From: an uncultured Muribaculaceae bacterium
GTDB taxonomy: Bacteria; Bacteroidota; Bacteroidia; Bacteroidales; Muribaculaceae
Length of the DNA stretch: 44,795 bases
Assembly: GCA_910577465.1 (NCBI GenBank)
Contig: CAJTMM010000019.1
Location: forward strand, 5,756 to 50,550
Reading direction: 5' to 3'
The translations under genes and the position numbers were made by a program. Of the stretch, positions 8,903-18,224 are shown piece by piece. The notes under the pieces are model-generated. The model worked only from the letters and a program-made list of their open reading frames with translations. It did no database searches and was not told the origin of the DNA. Position 1 is the first letter of the stretch. Each line of letters begins with the position of its first letter.

Positions 8903-8934
8903 CAAATATCAGTATTAATAGCGGGATAGTCAAA
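8903..8934 (-). promoter_or_regulatory. Promoter of the ptb-buk operon
   Basis: The minus strand carries TTTG (8934-8931), a 20-base spacer, then GATATTTG (8910-8903). This is the Bacteroidota spacing with one departure from TAnnTTTG in the -7 element. The ptb ATG is 22 bases beyond the element, implying a short leader. Confidence 0.6.
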
Positions 8935-9031
8935 TTATATACTGACTTATTTCGGCTTTATGTTGTAAAACATTGTATGAGAAAATTTTGTTAAAAAATG
9001 AGAGTACGGTATCTGTACCCAATAAAGATTT

Positions 9032-10405
9032 ATGGTAAGACTAAAGGAAAAATCGATAGGGCGGTTGGCGGTTCTACGACGTAAGTATGTATCCGATAAG
9101 CCGTTTATGTTTATACTTGCTGCGGTGGTAGGGATATTCGCCGGTACGGGGGCGTATATTCTTAAGCATCTTATAGGCTATCTTTCGGGTTGGCTCACCT
9201 CGGGGTTGCGTCCGGAGGGAGCTAACTGGTTGTTGCTATTGCTGCCGGTGTGCGGTATCATGCTTACGGGTATATTCTGCCGATATGTACTGCATAAGAA
9301 TCTCGCTCATGGTGTGAGACAGCTTATGGCGGATTTAAGAAATAAGGATTACAGGCTCAGTCCGCGCTTGACGTTCATCCCGATATTGGCGAGTACTCTG
9401 ACTCTTGGATTCGGCGGGTCGGCGGGCTCAGAGGGGCCTATAGCCTATACAGGCGCTGCCATAGGCAGCAATATGGCAAGGATGTTCCGGCTTTCACCGC
9501 AGATGATGATGATAATGATAGGATGCGGAGCAGGTGCCGGCATAGCGGGGATATTCAAGGCTCCCTTAGGCGGCGCGTTGTTTACACTTGAGGTACTTAG
9601 AATGGAGCTTACCACGATGTCGGTACTGGTATTGCTTGTGTGTACCATCACGGCTGCCATGACAGCCTTTGTGCTCGGTGGCTGTACTATGGATATACCG
9701 GTAGGTGATATTGCGGTATTTGATGCTACGCTTATACCATGTGTGATATTGCTTGGTGTATTCTGCGGATTCTATTCATTGTACTACAGCTACATAATGA
9801 AGATGGTGGAGAGATGGCTTACCAAGATACGCAATCCATGGGTGCTCAATATCGCAGGCGGATTGGTACTCGGGGTAGCTGTGTTTGTGTTTCCTGCCCT
9901 ATATGGCGAGGGATATGGAGTGGTGGGAAAGGTGCTTAACGGTGATTTTGCCCCAATAGCCGCTGACGGGATGTTCAGTTGGGGGATAACCGACGTGCGA
10001 TTGCTGTTGCTCGTGGTGGCGGGGACGCTCGTGGTGAAATGTTTCGCTACGTCCGCCACTAACAGTGGCGGTGGCGTGAGCGGAGATTTCGCGCCTACGT
10101 TGTTTGCCGGGTGTATGGCAGGATTCTTGTTTGCATCGCTGATGAATTATGTATTCGGTATGACGCTTCCGGTGGAGCAATTTGCTCTGTTCGGTATGGC
10201 TGGAGTGATGGCAGGAGCCATACGTGCCCCCCTTATGGCGCTGGTGCTGACGAGCGAGATGGCTGCCGCATTTGATTATTTCCTACCGTTGATGGTGGTA
10301 TCGGCGATATCATTCGGAGTGGTGAGATTGTTTACGTCGGATGATTATTATCGTTCGCGTATGGATCGCAACAATGGCTTATTGTCGAAGGTTGCGAAGC
10401 AGTAG
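9032..10405 (+). CDS. ClC-family chloride channel or chloride/proton antiporter
   Basis: A 457-residue polytopic membrane protein. The motif GFGGSAGSEGPIAYTGAA carries the gating glutamate (E134) in the GxEGP position; the third signature is GGGVSGDFAPTLFAG (around 345-360), the counterpart of GGIFxP. The first ClC filter motif, normally GSGIP, appears to read AHGVR (92-96), so the canonical filter serine would be histidine and the proline arginine; this alignment is by eye. There are no C-terminal CBS domains. The gating glutamate leaves either a transporter or a channel mechanism open. The gene has its own upstream region divergent from ptb; no strong promoter match was seen (AAATTTTG at 8983-8990 is the nearest). 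Confidence 0.9.
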   Translation: MVRLKEKSIGRLAVLRRKYVSDKPFMFILAAVVGIFAGTGAYILKHLIGYLSGWLTSGLRPEGANWLLLLLPVCGIMLTGIFCRYVLHKNLAHGVRQLMADLRNKDYRLSPRLTFIPILASTLTLGFGGSAGSEGPIAYTGAAIGSNMARMFRLSPQMMMIMIGCGAGAGIAGIFKAPLGGALFTLEVLRMELTTMSVLVLLVCTITAAMTAFVLGGCTMDIPVGDIAVFDATLIPCVILLGVFCGFYSLYYSYIMKMVERWLTKIRNPWVLNIAGGLVLGVAVFVFPALYGEGYGVVGKVLNGDFAPIAADGMFSWGITDVRLLLLVVAGTLVVKCFATSATNSGGGVSGDFAPTLFAGCMAGFLFASLMNYVFGMTLPVEQFALFGMAGVMAGAIRAPLMALVLTSEMAAAFDYFLPLMVVSAISFGVVRLFTSDDYYRSRMDRNNGLLSKVAKQ

Positions 10406-10467
10406 GCAGATACGTCCTATGTACATACCGATTGATTCGTTGGAGTAATTAATCGGTGGAAATTGTG

Positions 10468-10475
10468 TAATTTTG
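10468..10475 (+). promoter_or_regulatory. Probable promoter -7 element for the MATE gene at 10516
   Basis: TAATTTTG fits TAnnTTTG and lies 40 bases before the ATG at 10516. No -33 box was found at the usual distance. Confidence 0.5.
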
Positions 10476-10515
10476 CATCCGTTTTCATGTTGGGATACAT
10501 GAACCACGGGTATAT

Positions 10516-11868
10516 ATGCGCAGTATCAATCTTACAAAAGGTAATATCACGGTGTCGTTGGTGCGTTTTACGCTTCCTATGATAGGCGGTGCTTTGATGC
10601 AGCAATGTTATAATATCGTGGATACGCTGATAGTGGGGCGTTTCATCGGTGCCGATGCTTTGGCCGCCGTTGGGTCGGCATACGCTCTTATGGTGTTTGT
10701 CACATCGATAATAATCGGTCTGACAATGGGTAGCGGGGCTTTATTGGCTATCCAGTATGGCGGCGGCAGAATGGATGCGATGAAACGTAGCATAGCGGCA
10801 TCAGTGGTATTGTGCGGTGCCGTAACTATAGCGCTCGGTATAGTGGTATTCACCGGACTTCATCCGATATTGCGGTTCATGCAAGTGCCGCAGGAGATAT
10901 ATGGAATGATGTACGGGTATCTTAAAATAGTGTCGTACGGTATAGTCTTTACGTTGATATACAACCTTTTTGCGGCGATATTGAGGTCGGTAGGCAATTC
11001 TTTGACACCGTTGTGGTTTCTGGCATTGTCGGTGATTGCCAATGTTGTGCTGGACATTGTGTTTGTGCTATATTGCGGTTGGGGTATAGAGGGTGCCGCG
11101 ATAGCTACGGTGGTAGCACAGGGTATTGCTGCCCTGTGGTTATGGCTGTTTGTGACAGTCCGTTATCCGGAATTGCGCTTACGTAGGGATGACTGGAGAT
11201 TGTCGGGTAGGGATTTCAATGAGATAGCGTCGTTTTCGTTGCTTACATGTGTGCAGCAATCGGTGATGAATTTCGGTATTCTGATGGTGCAAGGATTGGT
11301 AAACAGTTTTGGACCTGCGGTAATGGCGGCATTTGCTGTTGCTGTGAAGATAGATTCGTTTGCCTATATGCCCGTACAGGAGTTCGGCAATGCATTTTCT
11401 ACGTTTGTAGCACAGAATTTCGGAGCCGGAGAGATAGGGCGTGTCCGAGCAGGAATGCGTAAGGGATTTATGCTGACAGTGACGTTTTCTGTGATAGTGT
11501 CGTTGGTGGTGTGCATCTTTTCGAGAGAGTTGATGATGATGTTCTTGAACGGTGATGCCGATGGGATAGTAGAGGAGGGGATTAGGTATTTGAGGATAGA
11601 AGGTCCGTTTTATTTCGGCATAGGTATGTTATTTTTATGGTATGGCTACTATAGGGCTGTGAAGTTGCCGTCAATGTCTGTGGTGTTGACAGTTGTATCA
11701 TTGGGGTTGCGTGTGGCGTTTGCCTATATGCTGGCGTCCATTCCAGGTGTTGGCGTGGTAGGTATCTGGTGGTCAATCCCTATTGGCTGGCTGATAGCCG
11801 ATGGTGTGGCATTGGGATACTATCGCTTGCGCGGATGTCAATATGAATTGAGTTATTCTTGCGATTAG
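10516..11868 (+). CDS. MATE family efflux transporter (first of two)
   Basis: A 450-residue protein with about 12 hydrophobic segments arranged in two related halves. The N-terminal helix reads LVRFTLPMIGGALMQQCYNIVDTLIVGRFIG, in pieces typical of DinF/NorM-like bacterial MATE proteins (MQQ.YNIVDTLIVGRF). The second half shows the equivalent CVQQSVMNFGILMVQGLVNSFG. Such proteins export cationic drugs or metabolites using a sodium or proton gradient across the inner membrane; the substrate is not predictable. It is monocistronic, lying between ClC and the oppositely oriented tRNA-Leu. Both this and the MATE at 33526 appear intact; they are clearly different paralogues, not a recent duplication. 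Confidence 0.92.
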   Translation: MRSINLTKGNITVSLVRFTLPMIGGALMQQCYNIVDTLIVGRFIGADALAAVGSAYALMVFVTSIIIGLTMGSGALLAIQYGGGRMDAMKRSIAASVVLCGAVTIALGIVVFTGLHPILRFMQVPQEIYGMMYGYLKIVSYGIVFTLIYNLFAAILRSVGNSLTPLWFLALSVIANVVLDIVFVLYCGWGIEGAAIATVVAQGIAALWLWLFVTVRYPELRLRRDDWRLSGRDFNEIASFSLLTCVQQSVMNFGILMVQGLVNSFGPAVMAAFAVAVKIDSFAYMPVQEFGNAFSTFVAQNFGAGEIGRVRAGMRKGFMLTVTFSVIVSLVVCIFSRELMMMFLNGDADGIVEEGIRYLRIEGPFYFGIGMLFLWYGYYRAVKLPSMSVVLTVVSLGLRVAFAYMLASIPGVGVVGIWWSIPIGWLIADGVALGYYRLRGCQYELSYSCD

Positions 11869-11904
11869 CCCTCTCTGTCAAGTATATATGGAGGAAATTG
11901 ATGT

Positions 11905-11943
11905 AAAAAATTACCGCTTGAGAATCTATGATTTTCAAGCGGT
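11905..11943 (-). terminator. Intrinsic terminator of tRNA-Leu
   Basis: The stem ACCGCTTGA (11913-11921) pairs with TCAAGCGGT (11935-11943), extended inward by AAT/ATT. On the minus strand the hairpin is followed by AATTTTTT (run at 11910-11905). It lies 6 bases beyond the tRNA 3' end, so it terminates the tRNA transcript. Plus-strand flanks lack a T-run. Confidence 0.8.
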
Positions 11944-11949
11944 GAAATG

Positions 11950-12031
11950 TGCGCACGAAGGGACTCGAACCCCCACGTCGTTAGACACTAGATCCTAAGT
12001 CTAGCGCGGCTACCAATTACGCCACGTGCGC
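11950..12031 (-). tRNA. tRNA-Leu (anticodon UAG)
   Basis: The minus strand folds as a class II tRNA of 82 bases. The acceptor GCGCACG pairs with CGTGCGC, followed by discriminator A (complement of 11950). The anticodon stem-loop is CTAGA CTTAGGA TCTAG, giving anticodon TAG, which reads CUA/CUN leucine codons. The variable region between the anticodon and T arms is long, as in leucine tRNAs, and the T loop reads GTTCGAGTC. CCA is not encoded. It has its own promoter and terminator. Confidence 0.95.
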
Positions 12032-12044
12032 AGGATTTATGATG

Positions 12045-12076
12045 CAAAATTAGGTGTTTTTTATCATATATCCAAA
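12045..12076 (-). promoter_or_regulatory. Promoter of tRNA-Leu
   Basis: On the minus strand TTTG (12076-12073), a 20-base spacer and TAATTTTG (12052-12045) match both Bacteroidota promoter elements. The tRNA begins 14 bases after the -7 element. Confidence 0.75.
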
Positions 12077-12177
12077 TATTACAGCAAGTATGCTTAAAAA
12101 TAAAAGAGAGAGGAGATGAATGAAAAGTGTAAAATATCGGGGTAAAGTGTTGCTATTTAGTTCGTATCGACATAAGG

Positions 12178-12471
12178 TCAGATAGACGCTTCAATATTCC
12201 AGACGAATGCGCGCAGACCGAGTTTGGGCGATTCATCGTCCATGGCTTTGAGGGCATCAAGCAATGTTTTCACCCGGTGGTCTTCGACTATGGTTATGAT
12301 AGCAGATGCGAGTGATGGCCATGCGTGTGTGCCGTAGTGTGGCTCACCGGAGCGTGAGCCACGACCTTGAACTTCGTTCCATGCTGTGAATCCACGGCAA
12401 TTGGATTTCTCCAACAGCGTGACGATAGATTCGTAATGGGCTTGGTCAAAAGTTATTAGTATGGATTTCAT
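12178..12471 (-). CDS. PII-like (P-II family) small protein of an RND efflux operon
   Basis: A 97-residue protein, MKSILITFDQAHYESIVTLL..., with a beta-alpha-beta ferredoxin-like pattern. The central segment RGFTAWNEVQGRGSRSGEPH and the following YGTHAWPSLASAIITIVED resemble the PG0695-type PII-like proteins of Bacteroidota, related to the PII signalling superfamily but lacking a canonical uridylylation-type T loop. It starts 10 bases after the RND pump stop and is the last gene of the efflux operon. A regulatory or ligand-sensing role for the pump is an inference from position; the ligand is unknown. The 120 bases beyond its stop hold no obvious hairpin terminator. Confidence 0.75.
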   Translation of the reverse strand: MKSILITFDQAHYESIVTLLEKSNCRGFTAWNEVQGRGSRSGEPHYGTHAWPSLASAIITIVEDHRVKTLLDALKAMDDESPKLGLRAFVWNIEASI

Positions 12472-12481
12472 CGTGATATGG

Positions 12482-15400
12482 TTAGGCTGATTTTAATTTC
12501 TTTAATTTTTTGCGTGTGCGTCGTATTCCTACATAAGCAAATATGCAGTAGAGCGCAGGGACAAATAGTAGAGTGAGCAGTGTGGAAAGTGTGAGACCAC
12601 CAATGACCGCAGTACCCATCGGTCGCCACATTTCGGCACCTTGTCCTGTGCCTACTGCCATGGGAACCATACCGAGGATGGTAGTGAGTGTGGTCATTAC
12701 CACCGGGCGTAGACGTGATTTACCGCCGAGTATCACGGATTGGCGTATTGACAGTCCACGCTCGCGGTTGAGCGTGATGTAGTCAATAAGCACGATACCG
12801 TTTTTCACTACAATACCGATGAGCATGATGGCACCAATCATGGACATGACATTGAGGGTGTGTCCGGACAAATAAAGTATGATGAATACGCCGGAGAATG
12901 CGAAGAGTAGCGAAGTCATGATGATGGCGGGGTAGGTGTAGGACTCGAACTGTGCCGCCATAACTATGTAGACGAGTATGATTATAAGAACCGCAAGAGT
13001 GAGAAGGTCGCGGAACGAATCCTGCTGGTCCTCATAACTACCCGACAATTCCACGTTGATGCCTACCGGTATGTGCATGTTGTCAATCTCACGTTGCGAT
13101 TCGGCAACAACCTGGCTCATGGGCACGCCGGAGACTACGGTTGATACAGTGATGATGCGTTCGCGGTCCTTGCGTTCGATAGTGGGCGGGGTAAACCGTT
13201 CCACCACCGTGCCTACATCCTTTACGCGCACACCTTGACCGGCAGCGTTGTAAATCAGTATATTCTCTATGTCGGATATGGATGTGCGGTGTTCTGGAGC
13301 GTACATTACCTTGATGTCGTATTCCTCACCGTCCTCGCGGAACTGGGATGAGATGCTACCGTTGATGCGGTTACGCAGATATGTGGCTGCCGTTTGCAGA
13401 TTAAGTCCGTATATTGCCAGTTTCTCACGGTCGAAATCCACTTGGTATTCCGGTTGATAGTCGGAGCGGGATACCATAATGTCGGCAGTTCCTTTGATAC
13501 CTTGCAGTATGCGTACCAATTGTTGTGCCACAGAGTCGGTTTCCTCAAAATTGTAGCCGTAGATTTCATAATCGATGGTGGACTGTCCGCCCATGGCTCC
13601 TCCACGGTTGCCTCCGACATTGACCTGCGCTTTTTTGAATTCGGGATAGGCTTTGAGGTCCTCACGCATTGACGATGCAATCTCTGTAATTTTGCGTTCG
13701 CGTTCTCCGGGGTCGGTTAGACGTATGTTCATAGACACGATGTGTGATCCATTGTCGCGCAGCGAAGCGTAAGTATTGTCACTCGATGCCTGTCCGGTGG
13801 TGTAGTTGAGTATTTTGATTTCAGGGTACTGCTCACGCCATTGGTCAGCCAACCGTTGGGTGGCTTCCTGTGCTATCTCCACGCGTGTGCCTATGGGCAG
13901 TTCGAGGTTGACACCTAATCGGCCGTCGTCAGCTGTCGGGAAAAATTCAGTACCGACGTATTTCAACAGTCCTAAAGACCCTACAAATATAGCCATACAA
14001 ACCAATAGGGTAATCAACTTATGACCCACCACCATCTTCAGCAACCATGCATATCCGTTGTCCACGGCATCGAGAGCCTTGTTGATGGGAGTGAAGAGCA
14101 GCGTGTACATTTTGCCATGACTGGTAGTCTTGCGTAGCAGCAGTGAGCACAGCATGGGAGTCAGAGAGAGGGCACATGTAGTGGATATAATCATCATGAT
14201 GGTCACCATCCATCCCAACTGGCGGAAAAGTACGCCGGTCATTCCGGTAACGAGTGTGAGGGGGAAGAATACAGCAATAAGTGTGAGTGTGGATGCGATA
14301 ACTGATATGGCTACCTCATTCGTGCCGTGTACTGCCGCTTGCTTCGGCGCACTTCCTCGTTCGATGTGCGTGGTCACATTTTCCAAAACCACAATAGCAT
14401 CGTCGACCACCATACCGATGGATATGGATAGTGCCGAGAGTGATACGATGTTAAGTGAGTTGCCGGTCATAGCCAGATAGATGAATGATGCTATGAGCGA
14501 TATAGGAATGGTGATGACGATAATGAGGGTGGCACGCCAGCGTCCCAGGAATGTGAATACTACGATGACCACAAACAGGAGGGCGTAGAGTACCGTTTCT
14601 ACGAGTGAATTTATAGTGTTGCGGATGTTGTCGGACGTGTCGACGATTACGCCGAGTTTTACATCGGAGGGCAATCGTTTCTGTAATTGCGGCAACATTT
14701 TGAGCACACGGTTGGAAATCTCTACGGAATTGGCTCCCGATTGTTTCTGAATCACAATCATGGCTCCCTTTATGCCATCGTTGTAGGTCTGCTGGGCGCG
14801 TTCTTCCAAAGAGTCATCGACACGTGCAACGTCGCGGAGGTATATGTTACGACCGTCGCGAGAGCCTACCACAATGTTTTTAAGCTCATCGGACGAGGCA
14901 AACTCGCCTTGCACACGGAGTGCGTAAGTGTCAGAACCGATATCGAATGAACCTCCGGGTATGTTGCGGTTTTCAGCGGCAACGATGGCTGATATAGTTT
15001 CTATGGACAATCCGTAGGCTTCAAGACGGTTAGGGTCGACGTAGACATGTATCTCACGTTTGGGTGCTCCGGAGATGGATACCGAGCCAACACCCGAAAT
15101 GCGGGCAAGGGGATTGGCAACGGCATCATCGAGTATCTTATACAGCCCGGGCATACTTTCCGAAGCCTGAACGGAAAGCATCACAATCGGAATCATGTCG
15201 GAGCTGAACTTGAATATAATCGGGTTCTCGGCATTGTCCGGCAACGAACTCTTCACCATGTCCAGTTTGTCGCGTACATCATTGGTGAGTACGTCGATAT
15301 CTTTGCCGTATTCAAATTCGAGTGTTATTACCGAGATGTTTTCCCGTGACTTTGATGTGATATGCTTGAGGTCGTTTACGGCGTTAAGACTGTTCTCAAG

Positions 15401-15598
15401 CGGACGTGTCACGTTCTGTTCGATGTCCTGAGCGCTCGCCCCCTGATATGTAGTCATAACCATAATGGTGTTGGTCTCGACATCGGGGTATAGGTCGATG
15501 GGCAGTGTTGTGAGCGAAAACAAACCTATTATGGCCACAGCAACGAAGCAAAGGGTGGTCATGATGGGGCGTTTTACGGCACTTGAATATAAGCTCAT
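12482..15598 (-). CDS. RND efflux pump, inner-membrane transporter (AcrB/HAE1-like)
   Basis: A 1038-residue protein of full AcrB length. It begins MSLYSSAVKRPIMTTLCFVAV, followed by the periplasmic porter domain (SGVGSVSISGAPKREI near 170-185), and has two sets of six membrane helices. The proton-relay pair Asp-Asp lies in GMVVDDAIVVLEN (about residue 398), and the partner lysine in GIVVKNGIVLIDY near the C-terminus, as in hydrophobe/amphiphile (HAE1) exporters. It would take up amphiphilic compounds from the periplasm or outer membrane leaflet and export them through the TolC channel. It follows the adaptor gene after 50 bases and precedes the PII-like gene by 10. The C-terminus is lysine-rich (RRTRKKLKKLKSA). 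Confidence 0.95.
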   Translation of the reverse strand: MSLYSSAVKRPIMTTLCFVAVAIIGLFSLTTLPIDLYPDVETNTIMVMTTYQGASAQDIEQNVTRPLENSLNAVNDLKHITSKSRENISVITLEFEYGKDIDVLTNDVRDKLDMVKSSLPDNAENPIIFKFSSDMIPIVMLSVQASESMPGLYKILDDAVANPLARISGVGSVSISGAPKREIHVYVDPNRLEAYGLSIETISAIVAAENRNIPGGSFDIGSDTYALRVQGEFASSDELKNIVVGSRDGRNIYLRDVARVDDSLEERAQQTYNDGIKGAMIVIQKQSGANSVEISNRVLKMLPQLQKRLPSDVKLGVIVDTSDNIRNTINSLVETVLYALLFVVIVVFTFLGRWRATLIIVITIPISLIASFIYLAMTGNSLNIVSLSALSISIGMVVDDAIVVLENVTTHIERGSAPKQAAVHGTNEVAISVIASTLTLIAVFFPLTLVTGMTGVLFRQLGWMVTIMMIISTTCALSLTPMLCSLLLRKTTSHGKMYTLLFTPINKALDAVDNGYAWLLKMVVGHKLITLLVCMAIFVGSLGLLKYVGTEFFPTADDGRLGVNLELPIGTRVEIAQEATQRLADQWREQYPEIKILNYTTGQASSDNTYASLRDNGSHIVSMNIRLTDPGERERKITEIASSMREDLKAYPEFKKAQVNVGGNRGGAMGGQSTIDYEIYGYNFEETDSVAQQLVRILQGIKGTADIMVSRSDYQPEYQVDFDREKLAIYGLNLQTAATYLRNRINGSISSQFREDGEEYDIKVMYAPEHRTSISDIENILIYNAAGQGVRVKDVGTVVERFTPPTIERKDRERIITVSTVVSGVPMSQVVAESQREIDNMHIPVGINVELSGSYEDQQDSFRDLLTLAVLIIILVYIVMAAQFESYTYPAIIMTSLLFAFSGVFIILYLSGHTLNVMSMIGAIMLIGIVVKNGIVLIDYITLNRERGLSIRQSVILGGKSRLRPVVMTTLTTILGMVPMAVGTGQGAEMWRPMGTAVIGGLTLSTLLTLLFVPALYCIFAYVGIRRTRKKLKKLKSA

Positions 15599-15648
15599 GT
15601 GATATTGTTTGGGTTATGTTCCGAAATAAAGAATAGCAGATAGGTGTG

Positions 15649-16695
15649 TCACTTTGATTTTTCGAGTACATCAACTTTCACTCCGTCGGCAAGCCGTACT
15701 TGACCTGTGGTTACAACCATGTCACCGTTGTTGACACCGGAGAGAAGTTCATAGGTGTTGTCAATGCGGCGTCCGAGTTCCACTCTATTATAGCTTACAG
15801 TGCCATCTGCCGGATTATAAACATAGACATATTTGTTGCCCGAGCCGGATTGTTTTACAACAGCACGGTCTGGGACTACCACATGTTCCGCCGAACCGAA
15901 GTTCAAGAATACGCGGGCAAACATTCCGGGGTGTATGCGCTCATCGGCATTGTCGATGGTAATTTCTACAGTGAATGTGCGTGTGGCGGGGTCAATGGTG
16001 GGATGTATCAGATAAACGGTACCGGAGAATGTTTCGTCGCCATATACGTCGGCTTTAATCTGGACTTTCTCGCCTTTATGCACTTTGGTGAAGTCGCTCT
16101 CGGATACATTTACAATTACCTTGACCGGGCGTACCTGTTCGACGGTAAGTATTGGCAAAGTTCCGGTCATGTCTCCCGGGTCATAGTTTCGAGCTGTAAC
16201 GACACCAGCTATAGGGGATACGAGCATGGTGTTCTCAAGCAAATTGGTGTATTGGCGTTTTGATGCGTCAAGCTCAGTCTTGAGTTGGTCGACGGTCTGT
16301 TGGGTTCCACCGCCAATCTCGAGTAACCGGAGCGCACGGTTGTATTCGCGTTCGGCATTTTCGAGACGCACACGTAGTTGCTCTATATTTACATCATCAA
16401 GAACCACTACTTTCTGACCCTTAGCTACTTTAGAACCAACATCGACAAGTATGCTTTTGATACGGTTGGGGGTGGAGGAGGATATATTGTTGGTCTTGAA
16501 AGCTTCGACAGTTGCCGTGTATTCCGCAATCTGCGGTACTTCCTGGCTGTGTACCTGCTGTATTTCCACTTTTGGTAATTCCTCTACGGTATTTGCAGTA
16601 GATTCGTTATTGTCCTTTAAACCTGAGCAGCCTGAAGAGATGGCTAAAAACATCAGCGATAATAGTGCCGACAGGCGGATATATGTTTTGTTCAT
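15649..16695 (-). CDS. RND efflux periplasmic adaptor (HlyD/MFP family) lipoprotein
   Basis: A 348-residue protein with a hydrophobic leader and probable lipid-attachment C23 (SSGCSG). It shows the adaptor order: a beta-barrel/lipoyl segment with SILVDVGSKVAKGQKVVVLDD (around 85-105), a helical hairpin rich in Glu/Leu (about 108-140), the second lipoyl half SPIAGVVTARNYDPGDMTG, then a beta-barrel with PVKVIVNVSESD and the membrane-proximal end VTTGQVRLADGVKV. It would bridge the inner-membrane pump and TolC in the periplasm. It lies 35 bases after tolC and 50 before the pump gene in a three-component efflux operon. Confidence 0.94.
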   Translation of the reverse strand: MNKTYIRLSALLSLMFLAISSGCSGLKDNNESTANTVEELPKVEIQQVHSQEVPQIAEYTATVEAFKTNNISSSTPNRIKSILVDVGSKVAKGQKVVVLDDVNIEQLRVRLENAEREYNRALRLLEIGGGTQQTVDQLKTELDASKRQYTNLLENTMLVSPIAGVVTARNYDPGDMTGTLPILTVEQVRPVKVIVNVSESDFTKVHKGEKVQIKADVYGDETFSGTVYLIHPTIDPATRTFTVEITIDNADERIHPGMFARVFLNFGSAEHVVVPDRAVVKQSGSGNKYVYVYNPADGTVSYNRVELGRRIDNTYELLSGVNNGDMVVTTGQVRLADGVKVDVLEKSK

Positions 16696-16730
16696 GTCGT
16701 TAATGGTGTGATGATGTATATGGTGATTAT

Positions 16731-18158
16731 TTATTTGCGGTTATACTGAGAGACATCGGCATTGCCCAGAAGCAATTCCAGGTCACTCTTGGCAACAAGA
16801 TAGTTGTAAATAGCTTGGTTATAAGCGAGCCGGGATTGGGTCAGTGCCAGTTCGGAGTCGCGTAAATCAAGATATGACGCCGCTCCGATTTCAAAACTTT
16901 GTTTCATTATGTCGTGTGCCACTTCGGCTTGATGTACGCTTTCGGAACATGATGCAATCTGCTTCACGTTCATCTGGATGTTGTCCATCGCAAGGTCGAC
17001 CTGCATGTTTATTGACCGAAGCATGTTGTCGCGTTGCCATCCCATTTCGCGTACCTGAATCTCTGCTTGCTTTATGCGGGTGTATCGTTGTCCGCCTTCA
17101 AACAGCGGTATGGATAGAGTGAGTCCAATCATGGAGTAGGGATTCCAACGGAAATTTTTCAGTGGTGAGCCGTTGCTCATTGAGGTCCAGTTGTAATTGG
17201 CATTGAGGGCGAGAGTAGGGTACCATGCCATCTTTTGTACGGAAAGAGCATCGCGCAGCTGACGTGTCTGAATGTCAAGCAAACGTAATTCGGAATTTCC
17301 GGAGATATCGCTTCGGTCAATATCGAGAACTCCTCCGTACATGCCATTCTCATAATCGGCAAGTGTAGTCGTGGCAGCTATTGGAATTGCCGCGTCCATG
17401 CCCATAAGAATCTTAAGTTGCAATTTGGCTTGCTTTATGGCAATGGTTGCCTGTGTAAGCTCAGGTTCTACATTTTTTACCGCCACCTGAGTGCGCAGGA
17501 CATCGTATTTTGATGCAGCTCCCAGACTATGCTGCTTTTCGTAGAGGTCGGCAGTGAAGCGTGCCATGTCGTAACTTTCAAGAATTACGCGGTATGAGTC
17601 CTCGGCGAGGAGCAGCATATAATATGCGTTTTTAACTTGGTTTATGAGATTGATTCGCGACTGGCGTGCCTGTTCCACACTTTGTATAATCTGGCTATCG
17701 GACAGTTTCAGACTTTTCCACAGCTGAGGGGCAATCAGCGGCATGGAGGCAGAAAAGCCCATGGAGTAGGAATTGTCCAATCCCACTTTTATGCCGCCTC
17801 CACCTGATGACGTCGCGGAACTTCCGGATTCTGAATCACCGCCGTCGTCCGAACCGTTGCCCGGAGATGTGGCTCCTGTGCGGTTCATATTCATGTACAT
17901 GGTCTGTTTTGCCAACGTACGGTTGTATGTGGCTCCGAAAGCGATGGATGGCAACAATTGCCCGATAACTTCTTTTTTGGAATAGTCCATGCGTGTAATT
18001 TCCATATCGGCGACCTTTATTGTAGGATTATCGCTGAGAGCTATGGAAATGCAACTGTCAAGCGGCAGACGTAATGTGTCGGCGGGCTCTATCGCACCGC
18101 ACAGATGAGTGCCGAGCGCAACGGTTGTAGTTAATGTGATGAAGAACTTGCAGAACAT
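16731..18158 (-). CDS. TolC-family outer membrane efflux protein
   Basis: 475 residues with a Sec signal peptide (about 1-22, ALGTHLCGA). Two helical-hairpin repeats typical of outer membrane efflux proteins are recognisable: LDSCISIALSDNPTIKVADME near the start of the first half, and LLDIQTRQLRDALSVQKMAW opening the second. After residue about 100 there is a low-complexity loop rich in Gly, Ser and Asp (near 99-125), probably an extracellular or equatorial insertion. The protein would form the outer-membrane exit duct of the RND system. First gene of the operon, with its -7 element at 18225-18232. Confidence 0.93.
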   Translation of the reverse strand: MFCKFFITLTTTVALGTHLCGAIEPADTLRLPLDSCISIALSDNPTIKVADMEITRMDYSKKEVIGQLLPSIAFGATYNRTLAKQTMYMNMNRTGATSPGNGSDDGGDSESGSSATSSGGGGIKVGLDNSYSMGFSASMPLIAPQLWKSLKLSDSQIIQSVEQARQSRINLINQVKNAYYMLLLAEDSYRVILESYDMARFTADLYEKQHSLGAASKYDVLRTQVAVKNVEPELTQATIAIKQAKLQLKILMGMDAAIPIAATTTLADYENGMYGGVLDIDRSDISGNSELRLLDIQTRQLRDALSVQKMAWYPTLALNANYNWTSMSNGSPLKNFRWNPYSMIGLTLSIPLFEGGQRYTRIKQAEIQVREMGWQRDNMLRSINMQVDLAMDNIQMNVKQIASCSESVHQAEVAHDIMKQSFEIGAASYLDLRDSELALTQSRLAYNQAIYNYLVAKSDLELLLGNADVSQYNRK

Positions 18159-18224
18159 ATAACGAGTGGATTATAACTTTGTAGATTGAACCGATGTGAT
18201 ATTGAAATCAGTTCTAACAAGTTG

